A program made the translations under genes and the position numbers. Source: Campanula takesimana (lineage: Eukaryota > Streptophyta > Magnoliopsida > Asterales > Campanulaceae). From it: a DNA stretch of 64,000 bases. The notes beneath the pieces were generated by a model that saw nothing but the letters and a program-made list of their open reading frames with translations, was not told where the DNA came from and did not search any database. Shown one piece after another: positions 54,450 to 64,000 of this stretch (its first letter is position 1; the number at the start of each line of letters is the position of its first letter). Location of the stretch: positions 248,001 through 312,000 of the forward strand of contig JAOWBW010000759.1 of NCBI GenBank assembly GCA_026119855.1, written 5' to 3'.

Positions 54450-57312
54450 GATTATGGGGCTTCAAAAGGGACTATTGATGCTGAGATGCCAAGGGGTTGC
54501 TGATTGTAAAGCCCCTCGAATGCTGAACTTTGAGTGGCTTATGAAGTCCCAAGATGAATCAACTCTTAGCCCATTCAAATAAACTGTCTTTTGTTGTCGA
54601 CGTGGGCAAGCCCCAAGAGAAGATCATTGATACCAAGCTTTGAGAGATTGTTATGCCCCAAATGTCATGGGCTTATCAAGTTTATAGATGGCGGGATGTG
54701 AAGAACTTTCGGTGTGAAGCTCCAACTTATCTTGGCATTGTATTGAGGCAGATGCACCATTGAGTAGAACTCATGAAAGTGATCTTCCTCTTTCTCTTTC
54801 TTGGAGGTGGATGGCCCTTTTTGTGGTTGATACCCAAATGGCGGAAGGCCATGTTGGAAGTATAGTACAGTCTTCGGGAGAAGTCTCGTGGGAGATGGTG
54901 ATGTTGTTGGAGATGATAAGGTCTTGGTGTGACAAAGTCTCGAACGGTATGTTTGCTTGAGTCTTCTTGGGATGAACCGACGGCGAATCTTCGGATGCAG
55001 CCTGTGCTTTTGATCTTGGAGAAGGGGGTGCTGCATTGCAGAAACATTGGGATTGGCCGTAACTCTGCTTATAGAGTTAACATATTGGCATTACCCGCTA
55101 TAACTCAGCCGGGTGAGTCTAGCATATTGAATCTTTTTCCTTTTCTCTAAGACTTCCTTCAGAATCTCGCTGTGAGTTCTAACAAGAATCATCAAATTCA
55201 TTCATATCATCGGAGCCTTCATTTAAAACCAAGAGGCCTTTTGACTGGAAGTGTTGAGGGACCATTGAAGCTTGATCCCTTTCATGGAGCCATAAGACTA
55301 CTCCCAAATTGCATTGCTCGGGTACCACTGCCCAAAAGCTTGTTAATTATGAAGCCCTAATATTGCCCTTTGATTGTATCACTGTAATGCCGTGGCCCAA
55401 AAGATTTGTAGATTGCGAAGCCCCTTGAGACCTTCCGGTATGAAGCTTCAAATGTTGCTGGGGACATTGAAGTGAATTGCTTCTTACTGAGGGAGCTTTT
55501 AAAACTTGACCGTAGCCCCTAGAGTGACATCATTGATTGCGAGAAAGGTCCATCCTTGATTGGGGGAACGAGTACGGGCACACATGACAAGAGGGATTTT
55601 GACATCCCTTTTGAGAGACTTTGAGGATAGTCTCACACATCTTTCTCAAGCATAGCCCCTAGGGCTTATTGATTGTCAAATGAAGCAAAAGAAGCCCTTG
55701 TTCTTGAGTCACATAGCCCCTAGGGCGTCACCATTTGTTGAGCAAAGAAAGAGTGACTCATCCTCGTGCGAGGGAACAAACATGAGAGGACATGGAAAGA
55801 GATACTCCATTTCTCAGGAGCCTTTCGGCGTACTTTAGAAGCACATACTTGAAGAAGCTTTGAAAACTGAGACACATGTTGTTGCTATTTGCTGCCCAAG
55901 CCAATTGACTAGCTAGGGATTATTTGTGCAACCTCGTGCCCTTTTATGATGGGCTCGTTCTCGGATGGGTCTTGGTTACCACGGGCCTTCTTTTCATGAA
56001 CCCAAAAATGCACACTGCTGGAGAATGATTGCAATAACCCAAGACAACCTTTGATGGTGCCATATCTTGTCGAGCCTTTTGCAATCCCAAAGTTGACTCG
56101 GTGGGGAATTGGCTTGCTGAGGAGGTCCAATGTAGAGCTTGTGCAGTTGTCTTCCTTAGAGGCCGGAGATCTCCATTTCTCTTTCCCTTCTCTCTCTCAC
56201 TCTCTCATTTTTTTATGACGCACCCTGTTTTTTACCTAGACCGCCCTTTCGGGTTTTCAATCTAGCGGGCATCTCTTTTGCGTCTTTTTTTTTTGACTCG
56301 ATTAATGAGGAAGTGTGCATTGACTCTGGCTGAGGAGATAAGACATGTGATTTTGCGGTGAAGACCTCTTGTCACTAAAGATGAGTGACATTGACTCGAC
56401 TAGGGAAGTGTCCCTAGTATTGACTTCATGTGTGTATATTTTTTGAATGACTCACGAAGGCAAGTAAGTCATTAAGATAGAAGAGAAGGAAAGCCCCAAT
56501 TTGATTGGGAGTATGCAGAAAGAATAGAAGCCCTAGACTCGACAAGGAACGGAAAGTGATTCCAAATCTAGGAAAGTTGTTCAATCTTGAGGTGATTATT
56601 TCATTAGCAAATGAATCGTACAAAGACGTCTTGGCAAGTTCGAGATGAAGCCAATCACCATAACGCACTAGGGCTAAACATATATTCTTTCTTGCATGAG
56701 ACCGGACCCGCAGGTTGCCTACGTTCCTCCAGTGTAGAGGCTCAGGTCACCGTAGTTCTTGTGGATTCTCCATTCGCCGTGATGAATTGTTGCTTCGTCG
56801 TGATTGTTGTCGATGTTGCTTCGTCCTTTGTTTGGTGGAATGATATTGTTGTTGTGAACTTCTTTGAATGAAGGGGGATTTTTTTTTTTTTTTTTTATCC
56901 CCTTTTGAAAACTTTGCTTCATGATTGTTGCTCCACCTTTCTTTGTCTTGATTTCGTCATTGTTGATGTCTTTGTTGTTGATGCCGTCGTCGATGTTTAG
57001 CCCCTAGGCGTTCAAGCGATGGCCTTCGTTCTACAACGTGTTTAGACATCTTTTCATCATTTTGCCAAGAATTAAATTGAACAACTTGGAAGAGTGTATG
57101 AGGACAAGAACGACTTTAATTTGATAATTGACTCGAACATTCACACAAGTGGGACGAAAGAAAACTTTAATGCACACTTAAGAGGACTTTTGACTCTTCC
57201 TTTTTTTTTATATCCTATTTCTAGGTAGAGAAAGAGAAACGGAGATTGTTGTTGTAGTCCCCGTTGTCGTTGTAGTCTTCTTTGTGGCATGATCTCTTGT
57301 TGAGGCCCTATT
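54450..57312 (-). other. G internal non-coding segment 2
   Basis: About 2.9 kb without a credible gene; the short open frames share no family motif. It carries many AGCCCCTAGGG/GAAGCCCC phrases (for example near 54468, 54510, 55418, 55524, 55660, 55716, 57000). It also holds the GNRA hairpin (56236-56265) and the conserved block 56700-56756, both shared with A. Confidence 0.75.
56236..56265 (-). ncRNA. GNRA-loop hairpin of G, third copy
   Basis: On the minus strand: CTAGATTG, AAAA bulge, CCC, GAAA loop, GGG, CGGTCTAG. It is the same as A's second copy, and the downstream ACAGGGTGC is also shared. It is called a structured RNA motif only by inference. Confidence 0.55.
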
Positions 57313-57900
57313 TCAAATCTGAGCCCCTTCCTTGATGAGTTCTTGCATGTTCTCACTCTCTAACTGTTGTTCTTCAACCACGGTAAACTCACCATTGTCA
57401 ATCGAATCTTGGATGATGTCGCGGAGGGAGAAGCAATCCCCGGTGAGGTGACCGCTGCATAGGTGATAGTCACACCACTTGTGGTGGGCATGGTTGCGAC
57501 GCAATGGTTGTGGTTGCTTGTACCCTTGGAGAGGAGAAATTTGTCCCTTTGCTTTGAGATTTTCATAGGCCTTGGTGACAGTCATGCCATTGAGAGGGGT
57601 ATAGATACGGTCGTTGGTGGCACCTTTGTGACTTTTGAGGGATGAGCCACTTGAGAATGCTTTAACGTGGACCTTTGCCTTGTTGTCGGTGAGCTCTTGC
57701 AAATGAGCCTTAAGTTCGGACACTTCTTCCTCGTGAATTTTCCTCTCGAGATCAAGACGGTCTTGCCACAAATCATCCTTGCGGCGGGCATCCTCGACAA
57801 GTCTATCCATTTGTTCCCCCATGGCTCTTATTATGTTGAAGAGCCTTTCGTTGGACACGGAGATGTTCTCACCTTTGTTGTTGTTGCCGTTGGAAGCCAT
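57313..57900 (-). CDS. Short gag-like protein of G
   Basis: 195 residues from the ATG at 57900 (MASNGNNNK); earlier in-frame codons are less likely starts. Residues about 15-75 are charged and heptad-like (MGEQMDRLVEDARRKDD, LERKIHEEEVSELKAHLQEL), a probable coiled coil. The C-terminal part has the Tat gag end: WCDYHLCSGHLTGDCFSLRDII, a CX3HX4GHX4C-like zinc motif, then DNGEFTVVEEQQ. Normal Tat gag is several times longer, so this is a reduced version with the multimerisation and RNA-binding ends kept. It has no protease or pol after it. The frame is intact, which suggests recent use or retention. It could help package G RNA into particles of a helper element; this is an inference. Confidence 0.75.
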   Translation of the reverse strand: MASNGNNNKGENISVSNERLFNIIRAMGEQMDRLVEDARRKDDLWQDRLDLERKIHEEEVSELKAHLQELTDNKAKVHVKAFSSGSSLKSHKGATNDRIYTPLNGMTVTKAYENLKAKGQISPLQGYKQPQPLRRNHAHHKWCDYHLCSGHLTGDCFSLRDIIQDSIDNGEFTVVEEQQLESENMQELIKEGAQI

Positions 57901-59123
57901 TGGACCTATTGAGAGAACACGGTTGATCTTAGGTTGGCCCCACAAACTTATTTTGAGTAAAATAATTAACCCACAAACAAAGGAAAAAGACTCAACCACA
58001 TAAGAGAAATGACTCTTTTTTTTTATTTATTTACAAAAGTCGGAAGGACGTGGTCCTTTTTGGGGGTTTCTAGAAAAATAGTGGAATCGACACAGTAGTA
58101 TATAGACCTTCTCGTGGTCCCATATACTCATCGGATTCCACCACGCTTGTGAATCCTACATGTGTCGGGATTAAACTAAATTAATGTAGTAAAGCATACA
58201 TGCGGGGACGGATTTTTATTTTCGTCCATAATAACCACTTGGGGACGGAGTTTTATTTTGTCCAAAACAACGAGTGGCATGTATGATTTGAAGACATTAG
58301 TTTAGGGAAATCTCGGCACATGGAAACCGACTTGAGTCACGGAGTGTTAGACCCTAACTAGAATTGTGTGGTTTGTGCTCGGCTAAAGAGAGGCTTAAAG
58401 GTCACCCCCGGCATGTAGTCGTGAACTATGCCACGGGCTGAGGTTTACCACTTCGGAAGAGTCAAGGTCGAGTGGAGCTTGAAACTTCCTAGGACGGGCC
58501 TCGACGGGTTTGGGGTTGGACTTGTGCGACTCGATAGTGAGCAGTTGATAAGAATTGTGCGCGTAGTGTGAGGTCTAACAAGTGACAAAATATTTTTTTT
58601 TAAAGGAAAAAAAAACAAATAAGCACGTAGTTTACAACTTTTGAATCACCCATGTGACCGATAAAAATGAATAAACAAAAGTAAAAGGGGGTGTATGCAG
58701 GCCCGATGCCCACACACTGTCAAAACTGCCCATTCTGTTCACTGTTCTGTTTACTGTTCTGTTCTGGAAAATGGCCCAGAAGCGCGCGACTCAGGGCAGT
58801 TACGTGGGAAGCGCGCGCATTTCGACATGAATGTGGGAGGCGCGCGCATCTGGGGTACCTGTCAGAATGTCAGAAGAAACCGCGGACTCAGGGGATTGCC
58901 CTGGTCCCAAATTATGTAACTTTCCCCTGCAGAAACTTGTTAGCATAGAAATATGAAATTTGAAGGACAAGATGGAAGGTGGGCGATTCTGGTAATAAGG
59001 GTCGGACACGCGCGCTTTAGGCCAAGAAGGCCGGAGGCGCGCGCTTCCTACCCTTTGTACCAGAATACCCAGAAAACAGATATAAGAACACCAAAAGCAG
59101 AAAATGCAAGTTTAACCCTCTAT
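57901..59123 (-). other. Untranslated leader of G
   Basis: 1.2 kb between primer site and gag. It contains two GGGGACGGA-TTTTATTTT-GTCC repeats (about 58203-58270) and five GCGCGC motifs in two groups (58779-58850 and 59005-59046). No other coding signal. Confidence 0.7.
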
Positions 59124-59142
59124 GTCTCCAGCGGAGTCGCCA
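59124..59142 (-). promoter_or_regulatory. Primer binding site of G
   Basis: The minus strand reads TGGCGACTCCGCTGGAGAC one base after the LTR. This TGGCGACTC type differs from the initiator-Met site of the other elements here and is the form seen in Tat/Ogre-like elements, possibly tRNA-Arg. Confidence 0.75.
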
Positions 59143-59143
59143 C

Positions 59144-60373
59144 TGCAGATACCCCGGGGAACCACGGCTTGGCTAGAGCGGTGAATTATCCTAGGATGTC
59201 TACTTGATTTTAAGAGTCGCCACCCACGTTTTAGAGGAACGCGAGAAAACCTAAGAAAGATAGCCTTTTTGTACGAAAACCAGAGATTCGGGAAGAGAAG
59301 GGTTCGGGAGTTAGGTGACGGAGTGGGAAGTACTTAAACACCCACTCCGCCCCGCTTACGCGGGTCTTGCTACTTTTGGTGTTCTAATGCTAAAAAGTCC
59401 TTCTATTGATATTAAAATGTGCTAACAATTATATAGTAAAGAAAAGGGGAATTAAAAGAGAATTGTTTTATTGATTAAATGTCAAAGGTTACATTAAGAG
59501 AAGAAGAGTAAATTAAACTAGAGTGTAAATGTAGGGAGATAACCTTAACCAACTTTAATATAGTAAAGTGATTATTTGGTCATGTCCCATTGATGGGGAT
59601 TGCATACATTAGAAAGACATGTAAAATAGGAGAAGAAGAATAAAGTACCTTAAGAAAGAGGACTTCAAACTTGTACTTGAAAATGGTGTTGTTGTAGGAA
59701 AATTGTTGTGTAGAAATTTGTGTAGAGTATTGTTGTTAAGAACTCTTGTTGGGATAATTTGTGTATAGTGTAGTTTGTGAATCAAAGTTGAGGTCCAAGG
59801 TCCCTTTCTAAGGTAGAAGAAATGGGTTTATATAGGTAAAAAAGAGAGGGAAAGGTTGGAGGGAAAATGATCAATCCATGTGAGATGGAATTGACCAATA
59901 GAAAATAAGATAAATAAAATAATAAATGAAATTAATAAAAGAAAATCAAATAATAATAAAAAGAAATATTTTGTTTTTAAGAAATGGCTAGAATAATGGG
60001 ATTGGAGGTTATAAAACTAGGGGGGATGAATGTGGAGGTAAAAAGAGGCTCTTTTGTGATCAAGAAGAGATGTTGTAAATAAGAAAAGGGAGGGAAATAA
60101 GGTGCAATCCGTTACTGCCATAATGGGAGGCGCGCGAGTCCCGCTTTAGGGGCGAGACGCGCGCGCAGCCCACAAACAGTGTCGGAAGCGCCCGCGGGTG
60201 GAAAAGACAGAATGACAGAAATGACTCTAAAGTTAATTCTGTTATGCAGTTTAGTCCAAAACTAACGGAATCAGTTAGGAACTTAACCGAAGTAATATAA
60301 ATTAACAAAAATAAGTTAAATAAAAATACTATGTATGCAATCGGGGTGAGAGGTCCAAAGCGGGGTGTCTACA
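59144..60373 (-). repeat. 5' LTR of G
   Basis: 1230 bp; differs from 34105-35330 at roughly 20 sites by eye. Its end reads TGCAGATACC instead of TGTAGATACC. GC motifs at 60125-60200. Confidence 0.94.
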
Positions 60374-60794
60374 CCGTTACGTTATCGTCAGTTGGTACTC
60401 TGCATATAATTACGTCTCCCCTATCAATGATTTCTCGAATGATATGAAAATGCCTGAGTATGTGTTTGGATTTATGATGTGCCCTTGGTTCCTTTGCTTG
60501 AGCGATAGCACCATTATTATCACAATAAAGGTCTATTGGATTAGCAATACTAGGAAACACTTCAAGTTCACCAATGAACTTCTTAATCCAAACAGCTTCC
60601 TTTGCAGAAATATACTCAGTTTTCGTTGTAGAATCAGCGACTGTACTCTGCTTGGAACTCTTCCAGGTTACAACTCCACCATTTAACATAAACAAAAAAC
60701 CCGATTGCGATCTACTATCATCTTTATCGGTTTGGAAGCTTGCATCCGTGAAACCATTTACAACGAGATCATCTTCCATACATCCATAGATCAA
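60374..60794 (-). pseudogene. Copia D RNase H
   Basis: YGCMEDDLVVNGFTDAS to the G junction. The catalytic D (FTDAS), E (KTEYIS) and D (YCDNNGA) regions are visible. About four residues present in E (the ASDA stretch) are missing. The last codons, after VPTDDN, are G flank. The remaining C-terminus is at 34000-34104. Confidence 0.9.
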
Positions 60795-60883
60795 AAAACG
60801 AATCTTTAGTCCTTCTCAAGGACTTAAGAATCGCTGTAACAGCCATCCAGTGACTCTCACTGGGGTCGATTGATATCTACTCG

Positions 60884-61456
60884 TCATGCTCGAAGCATAA
60901 GATAATCCGGCCTAGTACATATCATATCATACGTGATGGATCCAATTGCCGAAGAATATGTCATCTCACTCATTTTCTCACGCTCATCTTTTGTCTTAGG
61001 ACATTGAGTCTTGCTTAGAGAAACTCCATGTAACCCTGGCAAGTTTCCTCTCTTAGAATTTTCCATGCATAATCTTCTAAGTATCTTGTCAATGTATGTA
61101 CTTTGGCTTAAACCAATTAGTTTCCTTGATCTATCTCTATAGATCTTAATGCCAAGGACATATGCGGCTTTACCCATATCTTTCATTGTGAAACACTTTC
61201 TTAACCAAGTCTTTACAGACTGAAGTGTAGGAATGTCATTTCCAATGAGCAATATGTCATCCACATATAAGATAAGGAATAGCACTATGCTCCTACTAAT
61301 CTTCTTGTATACACAAGGTTCATCTTCGTTCTTGATAAGGCCAAACTCTTTGACTGATTTATCAAAACAGAGATTCCAACTCCTAGAAGCTTTCTTCAAT
61401 CTGTCCCATAGATTTCCGCAACTTACATACTTTATTAGAATTTTCTTGACTATCAA
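60884..61456 (-). pseudogene. Copia D reverse transcriptase C-terminal part
   Basis: Matches E RT from about residue 645: SVKEFG, the catalytic YVDDILLIGND and the SAIGSI region. The frame ends at RPDYLML, where E has RPDVSYAL. Upstream of 61456 the frame is destroyed. Confidence 0.9.
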
Positions 61457-63164
61457 AACCTTGAGGTTGTATCCAATACATCCTTAAGTTAGTTCCCGTT
61501 AAGGAACGCTGTTTTGACATCCATTTGTCAAATTTCATATTCCAAATATGAAGATATGACCATGAGAATTCTAGTATGTTCCTTGCTACCCATGTATGTT
61601 TTCTCCAAGAAAACTCAATCCCATCCTTTCGTTTTTACACCTTAGGTTAGAATGATCAAGTTCCAAACTTGATTATTATACATGGATTCCCTTTTAGATT
61701 TTATGACTCCAAGTCATTAATTTAAATATGGAGCGGACATTGCATCTTTGATAGGTGGTAAACATGTCATTCTCAATGAACTTTACCTCAATACTTTCTA
61801 TTTCGAGAAATCCAATATTTCTTGTTATAGATTGTATCCTATCATGTATTCAAGTACTTGTATAATTTGAACGGATTTTCAAACTCCTTGTGAAAGTTTG
61901 TTCAACTACCATCTTAGATTAAATGATATTTTCTAGGTCTCGAACCATTCAAGATATATTTTACTCCCACTGGTTCTTTTAGAGATAAACAATTTATCTA
62001 GAAAAGTACCATCATAAGCAACAAACTATTTATTTCTTACAAGTAAAATAATATCCTCAAGTTTCCTTAGGATATCCCATGAAAATATATTTATTAGATT
62101 TAAGTGTTAGTTTGTCCCAGACAGCTCCTTTCAAAAAAGTCTCACCATCTTAAATCTTTATGAAAGATAAACCAAGTTTTCTTTCATCTCATATCATATA
62201 TGGCACCTTTTAACCTCTTTTGATGGAACTCAAATTAGTGTAATTATAGCGGTTTCCAATGTATAACCACAAAACAAATAATGGAAGATCAATTTGACTT
62301 TATCATCTAATGAACCATATCCAATAAGGTTCTATACCTTCACGTAGACACATCATTCAAAATGGTGTTCTTGGTGGAGTTAATTGTGAAATAATTTCAC
62401 AACTTTAATGATGACTGTCAAATTCTTGGTTCAATTATTCATCATCATGATCGAATCAGAATCATTGAATAGTTTTACCAAGCACTACCAAAATTCTCTT
62501 TTAGCATTGCTACTTAATAGACCATATACATCGACATGTATTAGGTCAAGTAAGATATTAGCCTTTTACTACTCCTAGTAAAAGATGTCTTGGTCCAAAT
62601 AAATAAGATTTGCATAAATCATATGATTCAAAATCATATGACTTTAAAACTCCGTCCCATGGAATTTTATATATGGATTTCTTATTTATTTGATCAAAAA
62701 CAATAATGCATAAGGAATTTAATTATTTATGTATAGCCTCAGTTATTATTTTGTTCTTCAAGATTTAGGATATAAGATTTATTTATATGATTTAACAATA
62801 CAATAAAGTAAATCATAATAAATAAAACACTTTTCTTATTCTCAATAAGAAATAAATATCCTTCATTATCTTATAACAAAATAATAATTTTTACTTAATG
62901 AGTAAAGTCACCTCATAAGTGTTCTACGAACAATGTTGTAACTCTTGCATCATTACCATTCGTAGATCAAACTTTACTATAAGTAGTCTTTCAATTCATT
63001 AATTATACATTTATACAAATGTGGGATCCATATCTGGTATCCAATACCCAATAATTAAAGGTATAAAGATTAATTTATAACATAAATATCCCAAGTGGTA
63101 GTCTCACTACCATCCATTTTATTGATCATCCATAATTTTGATTACAATTTTAAATGGTCAATCC
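61457..63164 (-). pseudogene. Copia D RT N-terminus, integrase and protease, heavily decayed
   Basis: The nucleotide sequence can still be followed against E 2330-4480 in patches (for example around 61260, 61960 and 62340), but indels every few tens of bases destroy all frames. This stretch is far more decayed and AT-rich than the flanking gag and RT. Confidence 0.75.
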
Positions 63165-63889
63165 AATTGCCACATTACCAAATTGCATCAATTAGAGTTA
63201 TAATTTTAGTCACAATTATTTCCTTTAGGTTTGACAACGTTTGTCTTACCTTTCCTTTGGCACTTGGCCCTTTTCCATCATGAACCATGAGCACTGGAGA
63301 ACCTTTCTCCACTATCTTCTTCTTCGCAGTTTTCAGCATGTTATGCAACTCGGAGAGATTCTTATCCATTCCATGCATGTTATAGCTCATCACAAAGTGA
63401 TTATAACTTTTAGGCAATGAATTAAGAATGAGATCTGTGGCTAGCTCCAATGAAATCGGATAGCCAAGTTTCTCAAGATGCTCCACGTAGCCTTTTAACC
63501 TAAGCATGTACGTCCCACTTGTTTCCCTTCACTCATTTTGCAAGAAGTGAATGCAACAATGGTCATATACCTCTCTTCCCTAGCTTTCTCTTGAACATGT
63601 CTCTTAACTCCATGACTATCTCATAGGCTTTCAAATGTTCCAAACTTTGTTGGAGTTTTGAGCACATAGTCACGAGCATGAGACAACTCACATCCCTAGA
63701 ATCATTCTCATGTTTCTTGTGATTGTCTCTCTCCGCCCTAGGGGCATTGGCTTCGGGTTCTTCAGGAATAGGCCCATCAAGAATGTACAACTTATCTTCT
63801 TGCCTTAAAACAATTCTTAGGCTGAGGATCCAATCCGTAAAGTTTGTACCATTCTCTTGAAGCTTATCCTTCTCAAGGATCGACCGCAA
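63165..63889 (-). pseudogene. Copia D gag
   Basis: Two pieces: 63563-63889 (RSILEKDKLQENGTNFTDWI) and 63175-63507 (GYVEHLEKLGYPI, NSLPKSYNHFVMSYNMHG). These match E gag closely, with a frame break between. The zinc-knuckle part is lost upstream of 63175. The gene is dead. Confidence 0.9.
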
Positions 63890-63929
63890 CTAAATTGTTA
63901 GTTGTAATCATCTACAACTATGTAAAATT

Positions 63930-64000
63930 TGTTGGTGTGTATGCCCTAGGCACGTTATTGGAACGTATATTTGTTATCGTTTTATTCATTTAATAAAGAG
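63930..64000 (+). repeat. Start of another copia LTR (H), runs off the window
   Basis: TGTTGGTGTGTATGCCC, then CTAGGCACGTT and AATAAAGAG, matches the sense start of E's LTR (minus strand of 8236 downward) but on the plus strand. It is therefore a separate copia insertion or solo LTR in D's leader, opposite in direction to D. The left flank AATTT may be its target duplication. Confidence 0.8.

Larger units (their letters stand above)
34105..60373 (-). mobile_element. Non-autonomous Tat-type element G, split by B and C
   Basis: LTRs are 34105-35330 and 59144-60373. The flanks CCGCT (34100-34104) and CCGTT (60374-60378) are a 5-base target duplication with one change. Joining the flanks restores the RNase H region of copia D. 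Removing B and C leaves about 8.6 kb. It has a primer site, a short gag-like ORF and Tat signature blocks, but no RT, RNase H or integrase and no antisense ORF, so it resembles a large retrotransposon derivative. Confidence 0.93.
60374..63929 (-). mobile_element. Copia element D, 5' portion (degenerate)
   Basis: The rest of D after G: RNase H, RT remains, a decayed integrase stretch and gag remains. It aligns with E from about 1300 to 5150. At 63930 another LTR interrupts it, so D's leader and 5' LTR are not seen. Confidence 0.9.

Noticed and set aside
54665..55150. Open frames of 60-120 codons in G's interior
   Set aside because: They overlap on both strands, lack motifs and have no counterpart in element A.

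Overview
The window is a transposon-packed stretch of a flowering-plant nuclear genome, most likely a eudicot. The evidence is full-length Ty1/copia and Ty3/gypsy elements of plant lineages (chromoviruses with chromodomains; Tat-type elements with a second RNase H), one spliced F-box/LRR gene with GT-AG intron borders, MITEs and many simple repeats. I cannot name the species. About 90% of the window is LTR retrotransposon, and I see no prokaryotic features, tRNA, rRNA or CRISPR.

Layout. 1-8236: copia element E (minus strand; its 3' LTR is cut by the window edge), inserted into Tat-type gypsy element A (plus strand, 8237-17132; its 5' part lies outside). A carries protease/G-patch, RT, two RNases H and integrase, then two copies of a GNRA-loop hairpin, an intact antisense plant-mobile-domain ORF, a tandem array and its 3' LTR. 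17133-20310: host segment with two MITEs and the two-exon F-box/LRR gene (18165-20032). 20311-31448: chromovirus F (minus, target duplication ATGAC), nearly intact, with an extra coiled-coil ORF in its leader. 31449-32502: about 1 kb of non-element, promoter-like sequence. 32503-34104 and 60374-63929: old copia element D (minus), split by element G. 34105-60373: G, a Tat-type element without pol (minus, imperfect duplication CCGCT/CCGTT). G was itself split twice: by chromovirus B (35586-44462, duplication CGGGA) and chromovirus C (45678-54449, duplication GATTA). From 63930 a further copia LTR (H, plus strand) begins and runs off the window.

How the parts relate. A and G share the LTR ends, the pre-LTR hairpin, the CAGCAAACGG-type array and the post-pol hairpin, so G looks like a non-autonomous relative needing enzymes from an A-like element. 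E and D are one copia family; B and C are one chromovirus family. The nesting gives a relative order: D before G, G before B and C; A before E.

The most interesting signals are: (1) a block of about four short GC-rich, partly palindromic motifs in the LTRs of the copia, B/C and Tat families, with cores that do not follow element phylogeny; (2) a duplicated hairpin with a compensatory base change after Tat pol; (3) the intact antisense plant-mobile-domain ORF with its own poly(A) signal; (4) the coiled-coil leader ORF of F.
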